Shown here: positions 1 to 7,335 of the stretch, one piece after another
Layout: every line of letters starts with the position of its first letter
Numbering within the stretch: the stretch's first letter is position 1
Source of the DNA: Xanthobacteraceae bacterium
Lineage (GTDB): Bacteria; Pseudomonadota; Alphaproteobacteria; Rhizobiales; Xanthobacteraceae
DNA length: 7,335 nt
Reading direction: 5' to 3'
Assembly (NCBI GenBank): GCA_030039655.1
Contig: JASHVC010000249.1
Coordinates: forward strand, 1-7,335
Position numbers and translations under genes: made by a program
Notes under the pieces: model-generated
What the model was told of the DNA's origin: nothing
What the model saw: the letters and a program-made list of their open reading frames with translations, nothing else
Database searches by the model: none

Positions 1-1218
1 GTGTTTCAGCATTCGCGTCCGCTGCATCGGCAGACCGTGCTGGAAAACGTCAAGCTCGCGCTGCTGCCCGACAAGCTCACAAAGCTGCTGGCGGACCCTA
101 AAACCGACGAGCGGGCGCGCGCCATCGCCGAACGTGTCGGCTTGGGCGCGGTGCTCGACCGCCGCCCAGCCACCCTCCCCTTTGCCGACCTCCGCAAAAT
201 CGAGATCGCCAAGGCAATCGCGCGCAATCCGAGAGTCTTGTTAATCGACGAGCCGTTTGCCGGGCTGACACCGAAGGAAACCGCGGCGTTTTCCGATCTC
301 ATTTGCGGATTGCGCGACGACGGCCGCGCGGTGCTGCTGGTCGACCACAACGTCAAGAGCGTCGCACGCCTGGTCGACCGTGTGATCGCCATGTACGTGG
401 GCGAGCGCATCGCCGAAGGCACCGCCGACGAGGTGATGCGCAACGAGACCGTGCGGCGCGTCTATCTGGGCGGCGCCATCGAAACCACCGCGCGCCCGGA
501 ATCCTCGTTCCGCGACGCCGCCACGCCGTTCCTGGAAGTCGAGAAAGTCAACGTCAATTACGGCAAGGCACAAGCGCTGCAGGACGTGTCGATCCACGTC
601 CATGCTGGCGAATTCGTTTCGGTGGTAGGGCTGAACGGAGCGGGGAAGACCACGCTGTTCAACACCATTTCGGGCCTGCTCCCCTATGCGGGTGACATTC
701 GCCGCGAAGGCGGAACGTTGCGCGGCCGGTCGGCGGCAGCGATCGCCCGCGGCGGCATCGTGCAATGTCCAGAGGGACGCGAACTGTTCACCGACATGAC
801 GGTGCGCGAAAATCTCGACCTCGGCGGCCAGCATCTGCCGCCGGCCGAATGCGACGAACAGATCCACTGGCTGTTCGAGCTTTTCCCGATTCTGAGCGAG
901 CGCCAGCGGCAAGCCGCCGGTACGCTATCCGGAGGCGAACAGCAGATGCTCACTATCGCGCGCGCGCTGATGATGAAACCGAAGTTGTTGATGCTCGATG
1001 AACCGACGCTCGGGCTCGCGCCCGTCATCCTCGAACAGATCTCCAAAGCGCTGGAGCGATTACGACAGAGCACCGCCATCACCGTGCTGCTCGCCGAGCA
1101 GAACGTCACCTTCGCCCTGCCCCACGCCGACCGCGTCTACGTGCTCGAACACGCCCGCATCGTCTGGGAAGGTGGGCCGGCGAAGTTCGCGGCCGAGATG
1201 GGCACGGGATATTTGTAG
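1..1218 (+). CDS. Branched-chain amino-acid-type ABC transporter ATPase, fused LivG-LivF cassettes (5' partial)
   Basis: This is the cytoplasmic ATPase that powers a HAAT-family importer (branched-chain amino acids, amides or related solutes). The first visible residues (FQH, then TVLENV) are the Q-loop region of a LivG-like cassette, so its Walker A lies upstream of the window and the GTG at base 1 is not a reliable start. Cassette 1 shows a degenerate LivG-type signature (LPFADLRK, about 59-66), Walker B VLLIDEP (79-85) and switch His116. After a linker of about 20 residues comes a complete LivF-like cassette: Walker A GLNGAGKTT (210-218), Q-loop Gln255, signature LSGGEQ (309-314), Walker B LLMLDEP with Glu334, and EQN at the H-loop position, where LivF proteins normally carry Gln instead of His. 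LivG and LivF are usually separate genes, so the single frame is notable. No permease or binding-protein gene is visible here. The family is certain; the substrate is not. Confidence 0.93.
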   Translation: MFQHSRPLHRQTVLENVKLALLPDKLTKLLADPKTDERARAIAERVGLGAVLDRRPATLPFADLRKIEIAKAIARNPRVLLIDEPFAGLTPKETAAFSDLICGLRDDGRAVLLVDHNVKSVARLVDRVIAMYVGERIAEGTADEVMRNETVRRVYLGGAIETTARPESSFRDAATPFLEVEKVNVNYGKAQALQDVSIHVHAGEFVSVVGLNGAGKTTLFNTISGLLPYAGDIRREGGTLRGRSAAAIARGGIVQCPEGRELFTDMTVRENLDLGGQHLPPAECDEQIHWLFELFPILSERQRQAAGTLSGGEQQMLTIARALMMKPKLLMLDEPTLGLAPVILEQISKALERLRQSTAITVLLAEQNVTFALPHADRVYVLEHARIVWEGGPAKFAAEMGTGYL

Positions 1219-1348
1219 GCGGCAATACTTTTCGTTCAGCTCTGAACAAATATTCATACTGGTGAGTGGCAAGATGACCAAAGTTTAATTTGCATGACAA
1301 TTTTTACGCACGATCGCTCTCTACTTTCACAGCATCAAAAACTCCATT

Positions 1349-1353
1349 GGAGG
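1349..1353 (+). promoter_or_regulatory. Ribosome binding site of the Spy-like gene
   Basis: GGAGG lies 6 nt before the ATG at 1360. It decides the start: an upstream in-frame ATG at 1294 would add 22 polar residues ahead of an otherwise clean signal peptide and has no comparable Shine-Dalgarno. The site overlaps a GGAATTCC palindrome, which is probably coincidental. Confidence 0.8.
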
Positions 1354-1359
1354 AATTCC

Positions 1360-1839
1360 ATGTTGAAACCAATCTTCGTCGGAGCGACTGCGCTCACGCT
1401 GGTCGGCGGTTCGCTCACCTACGCCCAGGACGCGACGTCCGGACGTTTCGGCAACCAGACTGCGGAGCATCACCCCCGCACCGCCGAGGAAAGAGCCGCG
1501 TTCACCGACGCGCGCATTTCCGAACTGAAGGCGGACTTGCACCTCAGCATCGCGCAGGAGAAGAACTGGGTGACGTTCGAGACCGCCTTGCGCGACACTG
1601 CCAAGGTCCGCGCCGCGCGCTTCGAGCAGTTCCGTGAAGGGCGAGAAGGCGGCGCCAGTCCGTCAACATCTCGTGCCGACTTTAGGGCGGCCGAGGACGC
1701 CGAGCAGAAAAAGCTCGCCGCCGCGCTGGACCCGCTTTACAAGAGTCTTGACGCTGGCCAGCAGCAGGCGTTTGCGGCGAAATTCAACGTCAATGGCGAG
1801 GGCCGACATTTCTGGTTCACGCCGCACCGCAACTCCTAA
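1360..1839 (+). CDS. Periplasmic Spy/CpxP-like (LTXXQ family) protein
   Basis: This 159-residue protein begins with a Sec signal peptide: Lys3, a hydrophobic core at about 5-16, and a likely cut after TYA (residue 22). The mature part is helical and highly charged. It has two LTXXQ-like elements, LSIAQ (62-66) and LDAGQ (130-134), separated by an Arg/Glu-rich amphipathic stretch. That is the arrangement of the Spy/CpxP family, whose members are periplasmic ATP-independent chaperones or envelope-stress sensors. In alphaproteobacteria such LTXXQ proteins are common and mostly uncharacterised, so chaperone activity is inferred by family only. The length is typical. A His/Pro-rich patch (EHHPR, 36-40) follows the signal. 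It is a single gene 141 nt after the transporter gene and is followed by a strong hairpin, so it is probably transcribed alone or as the end of the upstream unit. Confidence 0.8.
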   Translation: MLKPIFVGATALTLVGGSLTYAQDATSGRFGNQTAEHHPRTAEERAAFTDARISELKADLHLSIAQEKNWVTFETALRDTAKVRAARFEQFREGREGGASPSTSRADFRAAEDAEQKKLAAALDPLYKSLDAGQQQAFAAKFNVNGEGRHFWFTPHRNS

Positions 1840-1889
1840 GCGTTGCACCAACTGACTCGCGGCAATCCAACAGTATGCCGCTGATACAG

Positions 1890-1915
1890 GAGCCGCCGGG
1901 CTTGCCCGGCGGCTT
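1890..1915 (+). terminator. GC-rich hairpin, likely terminator of the Spy-like gene
   Basis: The arms GCCGCCGGGC (1892-1901) and GCCCGGCGGC (1904-1913) pair perfectly. An extra A-T pair and a G-T wobble lie outside them, and the core loop is a CTTG tetraloop. The hairpin lies about 50 nt after the stop codon. The tail is only weakly T-rich (TTCGTACGTT), so termination may be less efficient than at a canonical intrinsic site. Confidence 0.6.
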
Positions 1916-1992
1916 CGTACGTTGGAGCCGCACAGCACGCAGCGCGGTTGAGGTGCTTCGGGCGTACGAGGATCAGGTACTTCCGCGTTTAA

Positions 1993-2015
1993 TTGAAGAT
2001 GGCCGCCATCTTCAA
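1993..2015. repeat. Perfect 23-nt palindrome (possible operator or hairpin)
   Basis: The 11-nt arms TTGAAGATGGC (1993-2003) and GCCATCTTCAA (2005-2015) are exact reverse complements around a single central C at 2004. As RNA it would need to open a few central pairs to make a loop and it has no T-tract, so it is not a typical terminator. As DNA it has the size and symmetry of a dimeric repressor site. It lies about 360 nt upstream of the DUF4347 gene, which is far for a simple operator. Its function is unknown. Confidence 0.55.
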
Positions 2016-2366
2016 CAACCTCTGCAGAGGAAAGCAGTCCCCTGAGACATCCTCAGCCAAGTCCCGATGTGCCGACACTTCGTCCTATACGTATTAACCC
2101 GAGTCCCCACTTTAGCGTCTCGTAAGGGCGGCCAACTTAAAATGGCGTGGAACGGGGGCCGGCTGGCATTTCCTCCTCAAGAAGAACGCAACGAAGTCCG
2201 GGATCTCTTTGTTGGTCCCATGGTCCGATTGCAAAATACTCAAAGCTCACGAACCGCAAGCCAATCCAAGAAACAACGGCACTCGCAGACTGAGCTATAG
2301 GGCTAGTTGAGCAGCGCAAATGTCTGCCTCGAGGTCGCAAAGGACGTTTCCGGTCAACATCGGTGA

Positions 2367-4331
<1,965 letters not shown>

Positions 4332-4341
4332 TCCTTAAAAT

Positions 4342-4360
4342 GGCGCAGCCGCGCTGCGTC
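4342..4360 (+). other. Small hairpin after the DUF4347-collagen gene
   Basis: CGCAGC (4344-4349) and GCTGCG (4353-4358) pair around a CGC loop, with one wobble and one further pair outside, starting 11 nt after the stop codon. There is no T-tract. It may be a weak or Rho-assisted terminator or an mRNA end-stabilising structure; it could also be chance in GC-rich DNA. Confidence 0.3.
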
Positions 4361-4483
4361 AGCGTGCTGTCCAAAGGAACGCTCAACCGCAGAACGATCT
4401 CGGCTTTGTGTACGAATCTGGCGAAAAACTATTTTGCGCTCTGAAGCCACAGGCCGGCCCGCGAAGTATACGCCGCACTCCCT

Positions 4484-4497
4484 TTGATCCAGATCAA
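4484..4497 (+). promoter_or_regulatory. FNR/FixK-type binding site
   Basis: TTGATCCAGATCAA matches the FNR/FixK/Anr consensus TTGAT-N4-ATCAA exactly. Its centre (4490.5) is 41.5 nt upstream of position 4532, the spacing of a class II activated promoter. A CATGAT hexamer (4520-4525) falls at -12 to -7 of that inferred start site. The mRNA would then begin 12 nt before the GTG at 4544, just upstream of its Shine-Dalgarno. This strongly suggests activation of the small membrane-protein gene under low oxygen by an FNR- or FixK-like regulator. Confidence 0.72.
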
Positions 4498-4519
4498 GGC
4501 AAGTCCGCTCCCTCACGGT

Positions 4520-4525
4520 CATGAT
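4520..4525 (+). promoter_or_regulatory. Inferred -10 element of the FNR/FixK-dependent promoter
   Basis: CATGAT matches four of six bases of TATAAT. It is supported mainly by its position relative to the FNR/FixK site (inferred start at about 4532); alone it would not be called. No -35 element is expected in a class II FNR promoter. Confidence 0.4.
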
Positions 4526-4543
4526 GATCGGGAAAAGGAGCGA

Positions 4544-4762
4544 GTGCCGATCACAGATATCGTTGTTGTCTGCGTCATCATTTCCGCCTTCGCCATTTTC
4601 GCTGCAGTGTTGGCCTGGGCCGACTATCAGACCCGGGAGATGGCCCCGGCGAGCCGCGAACGGGCCGCCCGCGACACCAATGTTGAGCCGCTCAAGCAGA
4701 ATGCGGGGCCCGCGAATGCCGCGCGCATTGTGCCGGAAAAGACAAAGGCCTCGGCGGCCTAA
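4544..4762 (+). CDS. Small single-pass membrane protein, function unknown
   Basis: This 72-residue protein starts at GTG 4544, just after AAAAGGAG (4533-4540). The spacing of 3 nt is short, but no better start exists: the longer frame would begin at a TTG inside the FNR/FixK box and upstream of the inferred transcription start. Residues about 5-25 form one hydrophobic helix (ITDIVVVCVIISAFAIFAAV). An aromatic/charged boundary (AWADYQTRE) and a hydrophilic, Ala/Lys/Arg-rich tail follow. The charge pattern suggests a short periplasmic N-terminus and a cytoplasmic tail. I recognise no family. Its size, membrane helix and apparent low-oxygen control would suit a small accessory or stabilising subunit of a respiratory or stress complex, but that is speculation. 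It ends inside a hairpin and converges with the GtrA-family gene. Confidence 0.68.
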   Translation: MPITDIVVVCVIISAFAIFAAVLAWADYQTREMAPASRERAARDTNVEPLKQNAGPANAARIVPEKTKASAA

Positions 4763-4769
4763 AGTCTTT
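4738..4769. terminator. Bipartite hairpin between convergent genes, possibly bidirectional
   Basis: The outer stem AAAGAC (4738-4743)/GTCTTT (4764-4769) and inner stem AGGCC (4746-4750)/GGCCT (4756-4760) are separated by a small A-rich internal loop and capped by TCGGC. The structure covers the stop codon of the small membrane protein. On the minus strand the outer arm reads GTCTTTT, a modest T-tract, 48 nt beyond the stop of the GtrA-family gene. It could therefore serve both convergent genes. Confidence 0.42.
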
Positions 4770-4816
4770 CGCCGCTGTTTGCAATCTGAGGGTTGGGTTG
4801 GGCTTGCTGACGCTAT

Positions 4817-5356
4817 TCAAACTTCATCGTGCGCCGCCGGCTGATGGCGCACGCGGAATACGACGAAGTGTGACAGCGAGAAGTTCACCACGAAGCTCGC
4901 CAGAATGGCGATGGCCTTTGCCACCCAAACCGGCAAGCCAAGCACTTGTGCGCCAACAACCAGCGTCGTGGTGTTGGCGAACCAGCCGACGATACCGGAG
5001 GCAAGAAAGATCAGATAGGAGCGCCAGCGCAGCTCGCGTCCGGACTCGGCCGCAAACGTTATCGATGAGTTGAGGATGTACGAGCCGCTGACCGCGATGG
5101 TCCACGAGATCATGTTGGCGGCGATCAGGGATACGGTCGTGGGATCGGCGCAACGGCAGGACGCCGCCACCGAATCGAACAGCGATTGCGCCGACGGCGA
5201 GCGCGCAAGCGCGGCGCGTGCCACCAGAAAAATGCTGTAATCGACCAGCGTGTTGACCACGCCGATCAATGCAAATGAGATCGCTTTGACGCTGAGCGCG
5301 CGGTTGCGCCAGCTTCCAGAGAGCCGCTCGGCAAGCGAGCGCGTTTCAGGCCTCAT
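4817..5356 (-). CDS. GtrA-family membrane protein (putative polyprenyl-phosphate-sugar flippase)
   Basis: This 179-residue protein has four predicted membrane helices (about 24-48, 74-96, 113-135, 143-168). It shows typical GtrA features: FALIGVVNTLVDYSIF in helix 1, SYILN after helix 2 and SFVVNFSLSHFVVF in helix 4. GtrA proteins are thought to move undecaprenyl-phosphate-linked sugars across the inner membrane for O-antigen, teichoic-acid or arabinogalactan modification. The ATG at 5356 is preferred because it follows a G-rich tract (GGGGGG, 3 nt away); a GTG at 5374 would add six residues and has no ribosome site. The loop between helices 1 and 2 is long for the family and carries two cysteines (67 and 69). 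It is transcribed divergently from the GT2 gene, its likely functional partner; such pairs are more often co-directional. Confidence 0.85.
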   Translation of the reverse strand: MRPETRSLAERLSGSWRNRALSVKAISFALIGVVNTLVDYSIFLVARAALARSPSAQSLFDSVAASCRCADPTTVSLIAANMISWTIAVSGSYILNSSITFAAESGRELRWRSYLIFLASGIVGWFANTTTLVVGAQVLGLPVWVAKAIAILASFVVNFSLSHFVVFRVRHQPAAHDEV

Positions 5357-5520
5357 CGACCCCCCGCATACCACGTTCGCGGCAAAGTGCCACCCCCTAT
5401 CCGGCGCGCCGGTGAAGCTTATTACCTTGTATTTTATTTCTTACTAACGCCGACCCGCAGACCCCCGCGCGACAGGGCGTGGCAGTTACGCTATAGATTC
5501 GGATGGGAGGGATTGAGCTA
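5357..5520. promoter_or_regulatory. Divergent promoter region between GtrA-family and GT2 genes
   Basis: This 164-nt spacer must hold the start signals of both divergent genes. It has a 12-bp GC palindrome CCGGCGCGCCGG (5401-5412) next to a markedly AT-rich tract (about 5417-5447). A weak plus-strand candidate is GCGACA (5469-5474), 17 nt, TATAGA (5492-5497), each hexamer matching four of six consensus bases. It would start transcription near 5504, leaving a leader of about 17 nt before ATG 5521. No minus-strand promoter could be chosen with confidence. Confidence 0.35.
5505..5510 (+). promoter_or_regulatory. Ribosome binding site of the GT2 gene
   Basis: GGGAGG lies 10 nt before ATG 5521 and supports that start. 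The in-frame ATG at 5503 overlaps this site and has no purine-rich sequence of its own upstream. Confidence 0.6.
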
Positions 5521-6633
5521 ATGAACGACGCCAGCGACTCCGAAGCCATATCGCCGGTGCGTAAGGTCGCGCCGGCGTGGGTGTCGCGCGGCGCGGCGAC
5601 CTCCCCGGCGGCGGCGCGCGCCGGGCTTTCGATCATCGTTCCTCTGTACAACGAGGCGACCGGGCTCAAACGCCTGCATGGGCGGCTCATCGAGGTCGCG
5701 CAGAATTTGCTGCAGACGCGCTCGCTCGCCTGCGAAGTCATCTATGTGGACGACGGCAGCGCCGACGATACGCTGGCCATCGCGCGCACTCTTCCGGCCA
5801 ACGGCCTCGATATGCAGGTGGTGTCGCTGTCGCGCAATTTCGGCAAGGAGGCGGCGCTACTCGCCGGCCTCGACCACGCCCGACTAGGCGCCGTAGTGTT
5901 CGTCGATGGCGACGGTCAACATCCGCCGGCGTTGATCGAAAAACTGGTCGGCCACTGGCTCGATGACGGCTACGACGTTGTCTACACCGCCAAGGCCAAC
6001 CGCAACAATGAATCGCTGAGCCGCCGCATCGCAGTGAAATCGTTTTATTTGTTGGTCAATTGGGGCGCGCGGACAAAGATTCCAGAAGACGCCGGCGACT
6101 TCCGCCTGCTCTCGCCGCGGGCGGCGAGCGCGCTCCGCCAGCTTCCCGAACGCAACCGCTTCTTCAAGGGACTGGCGACCTGGATCGGCTTTCGCCAACT
6201 GCGCATCGACTACGAGCCGGCGGCACGCATCGACGGCCGCAGCAGCTGGAACGTGCGCACGCTGTTGGCGCTGTCGATTAACGGCCTCACCTCGTTCTCG
6301 GTGGCGCCGCTGCGCTTTGCCACGATGCTCGGGCTCTTGGTCGCCGCCGTCGCACTGCTTTACGGCTGCAAGATCATCTACGAGACAGTGGTGTACGGCG
6401 AAAAAGTGCCGGGTTATCCATCGCTGTTCGTCGGCGTCATGGTGCTCGGCGGCGTCCAGCTCATCATGCTCGGCGTGCTTGGCGAATATATCGGCAAGGT
6501 GCTCTACGAGATCAAAGGCCGGCCGGTGTATTTCGTGGCCGAGCACGACGTGAAGGACGACGTGCAGCGCGGAGCCGAAGCGCGAGAAGCCGCGGAACCC
6601 GCCGCACCCGGCACGCGCACCGCCGCCGAATGA
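5521..6633 (+). CDS. GT2 glycosyltransferase, DPM/GtrB/ArnC-like polyprenyl-phosphate sugar transferase
   Basis: This 370-residue enzyme is expected to transfer a sugar from a nucleotide donor to a polyprenyl (undecaprenyl) phosphate on the cytoplasmic face of the inner membrane. Numbering from ATG 5521, the GT-A domain starts near 36 (LSIIVPLYNE). It shows VDDGS (76-80), SRNFGKEAAL (about 104-113), the DxD-type DGDGQHPP (129-136), GDFRLL (192-197) and ERNRFFKGL (210-218), all hallmarks of the DPM1/GtrB/ArnC group. Two C-terminal helices (about 263-286 and 299-325) followed by YEIKGRPVYF match GtrB-type proteins. A variable Ala/Ser/Arg-rich N-terminal extension of about 35 residues and a charged C-tail flank the core. 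It overlaps the YdjC-type deacetylase by 4 nt (ATGA), so the two are translationally coupled. The sugar donor cannot be read from sequence. Confidence 0.9.
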   Translation: MNDASDSEAISPVRKVAPAWVSRGAATSPAAARAGLSIIVPLYNEATGLKRLHGRLIEVAQNLLQTRSLACEVIYVDDGSADDTLAIARTLPANGLDMQVVSLSRNFGKEAALLAGLDHARLGAVVFVDGDGQHPPALIEKLVGHWLDDGYDVVYTAKANRNNESLSRRIAVKSFYLLVNWGARTKIPEDAGDFRLLSPRAASALRQLPERNRFFKGLATWIGFRQLRIDYEPAARIDGRSSWNVRTLLALSINGLTSFSVAPLRFATMLGLLVAAVALLYGCKIIYETVVYGEKVPGYPSLFVGVMVLGGVQLIMLGVLGEYIGKVLYEIKGRPVYFVAEHDVKDDVQRGAEAREAAEPAAPGTRTAAE

Positions 6634-7335
6634 GCGATCGGCCGCAGCGCCGCATCATCCTCTGCGCCGACGATTACGGCATCTCGCCCGCGGTGAGCGG
6701 GGCGATCCGCGACTTGATCGAGAAGCGCCGCATCAACGCCACGTCCGTGATGGTGACGGCGCCAACCTTCTCTCACGCCGAGGCGGCGGCACTACGCGAG
6801 GCCGCGGGAGATCACGCGGCCATCGGGTTGCACCTGACGCTGACCGCGCCGTTCGGGCCGCACGCTCCCGGCTTCGCGCCGCTACGCGACGGCGCATTTC
6901 CGCCGCTCGCCTCCATGGCACGCCGCGGACTTTCGCGCTCCCTCACCCCTGCCCTGCTCGACGCCGAGATTGCCGGCCAGTTCGCGGCCTTCCGCAACGC
7001 CTTTGGCCGCGCGCCCGACTACATCGATGGTCACCAGCACATCCATGTCTTTCCGCAGATCAGCGAAGCGCTGATGCGCGTCACCAAACACGCGGCGCCA
7101 CAGGCGTGGCTGCGCCAATGCGGCCGCGCCGTGCGCAAGAGTCTGGAGCCCAAGGGCCTCGTGCTCGATGCGTTGAGCCGCCGCTTTCGCCGTCTCGCCG
7201 CCACGCATGGCTTGCGCACCAACCCAGCGTTTGCCGGCACCTACGCGTTCCGCGCCGGAGCCGATTACGCCGCACTGTTTCCGGATTTTCTCGACGGCAT
7301 GCCGGACGGCGGCGTGATCATGTGCCACCCCGGCA
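6630..7335 (+). CDS. ChbG/HpnK/YdjC-family carbohydrate deacetylase (3' partial)
   Basis: The frame opens at ATG 6630 inside the ATGA overlap with the GT2 gene and runs off the window after 235 codons; members are usually about 250-290 residues, so most of the protein is present. The family's metal and catalytic motifs are visible: CADDYGIS (Asp14, Asp15), IGLHLTLT (His68), DGHQHIHVFP (His135, 137, 139) and a terminal MCHPG (Cys232-His233). These enzymes remove N-acetyl groups from amino sugars such as chitooligosaccharides; a NaxD-type relative in Francisella deacetylates an undecaprenyl-phosphate-linked N-acetylhexosamine. Coupling to a polyprenyl-phosphate glycosyltransferase favours the lipid-linked substrate over chitin fragments. 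HpnK, the hopanoid-cluster member, is an alternative name by homology, but no hopanoid gene is visible here. There is no signal peptide, so it acts in the cytoplasm. Confidence 0.88.
   Translation, partial: MSDRPQRRIILCADDYGISPAVSGAIRDLIEKRRINATSVMVTAPTFSHAEAAALREAAGDHAAIGLHLTLTAPFGPHAPGFAPLRDGAFPPLASMARRGLSRSLTPALLDAEIAGQFAAFRNAFGRAPDYIDGHQHIHVFPQISEALMRVTKHAAPQAWLRQCGRAVRKSLEPKGLVLDALSRRFRRLAATHGLRTNPAFAGTYAFRAGADYAALFPDFLDGMPDGGVIMCHPG

Noticed and set aside
241..912. Minus-strand 223-codon frame
   Set aside because: Antisense shadow of the ABC ATPase, whose Walker, Q-loop and signature motifs on the plus strand are unambiguous.
1234..1247. GTTCAG/CTGAAC inverted repeat after the ABC ATPase gene
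   Set aside because: Only 6 bp with a 2-nt spacer and no T-tract; too weak to call a terminator.
1294..1359. Upstream ATG extending the Spy-like protein by 22 residues
   Set aside because: It would bury the signal peptide, whereas ATG 1360 has a GGAGG site 6 nt upstream.
2067..2300. Plus-strand 77-codon frame in the spacer
   Set aside because: No Shine-Dalgarno, no recognisable motif and polar low-information sequence; it overlaps the possible IS scar.
4484..4543. TTG start for the small membrane protein, adding 20 residues
   Set aside because: The codon lies inside the FNR/FixK box and upstream of the inferred transcription start; GTG 4544 has an adjacent Shine-Dalgarno.
5357..5374. GTG start adding six residues to the GtrA-family protein
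   Set aside because: No ribosome site precedes it, and the added residues (VCGGS) are not part of the family fold.
5401..5412. 12-bp palindrome CCGGCGCGCCGG as an operator
   Set aside because: All-GC palindromes of this size are common in GC-rich genomes; noted within the divergent promoter region but not called as a separate site.
5884..6546. Minus-strand 220-codon frame
   Set aside because: Antisense shadow of the GT2 gene in GC-rich DNA; His/Asp-rich with no family features.
6882..7328. Minus-strand 148-codon frame
   Set aside because: Antisense shadow of the YdjC-type deacetylase, whose metal-binding motifs are on the plus strand.

Overview
The window looks like chromosomal DNA of a high-GC alphaproteobacterium, probably Hyphomicrobiales (Bradyrhizobium/Rhodopseudomonas-like). 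This rests on GC-rich codon use in most genes, a branched-chain amino-acid-type ABC transporter, an LTXXQ/Spy-type periplasmic protein, a near-perfect FNR/FixK box and a GtrA/GT2/YdjC group. The placement is an inference from gene content; no rRNA or tRNA is present to anchor it.

Layout: (1) 1-1218, the 3' part of an ABC ATPase in which a LivG-like and a LivF-like cassette are joined in one frame. (2) 1360-1839, a small secreted Spy/CpxP-like (LTXXQ) protein followed by a strong GC hairpin. (3) 1840-2372, about 530 bases with no convincing gene; it holds the hairpin, a perfect 23-nt palindrome and a stretch resembling an insertion-sequence end. (4) 2373-4331, a 652-residue protein joining a DUF4347 domain (His/Cys pair kept) to 56 uninterrupted Gly-X-Y triplets, mostly Gly-Ala-Thr, and a Pro-rich tail. 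Its codon use is less GC-biased than its neighbours'. (5) 4544-4762, a 72-residue single-pass membrane protein behind a well-placed FNR/FixK site. (6) 4817-5356 on the minus strand, a GtrA-family membrane protein, divergent from (7) 5521-6633, a DPM/GtrB-like polyprenyl-phosphate glycosyltransferase, which overlaps by 4 nt (8) 6630-7335, a ChbG/HpnK/YdjC-type deacetylase cut off by the window end.

How they may work together: genes 6-8 form a plausible module for making, deacetylating and flipping an undecaprenyl-phosphate-linked sugar used to decorate lipid A, O-antigen or another envelope glycan. The small membrane protein is probably switched on at low oxygen. The DUF4347-collagen protein is the most unusual item and appears unrelated to its neighbours. 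It is probably surface-exposed or secreted, but no classical Sec signal is visible. The ABC ATPase and the Spy-like protein look like ordinary core genes.
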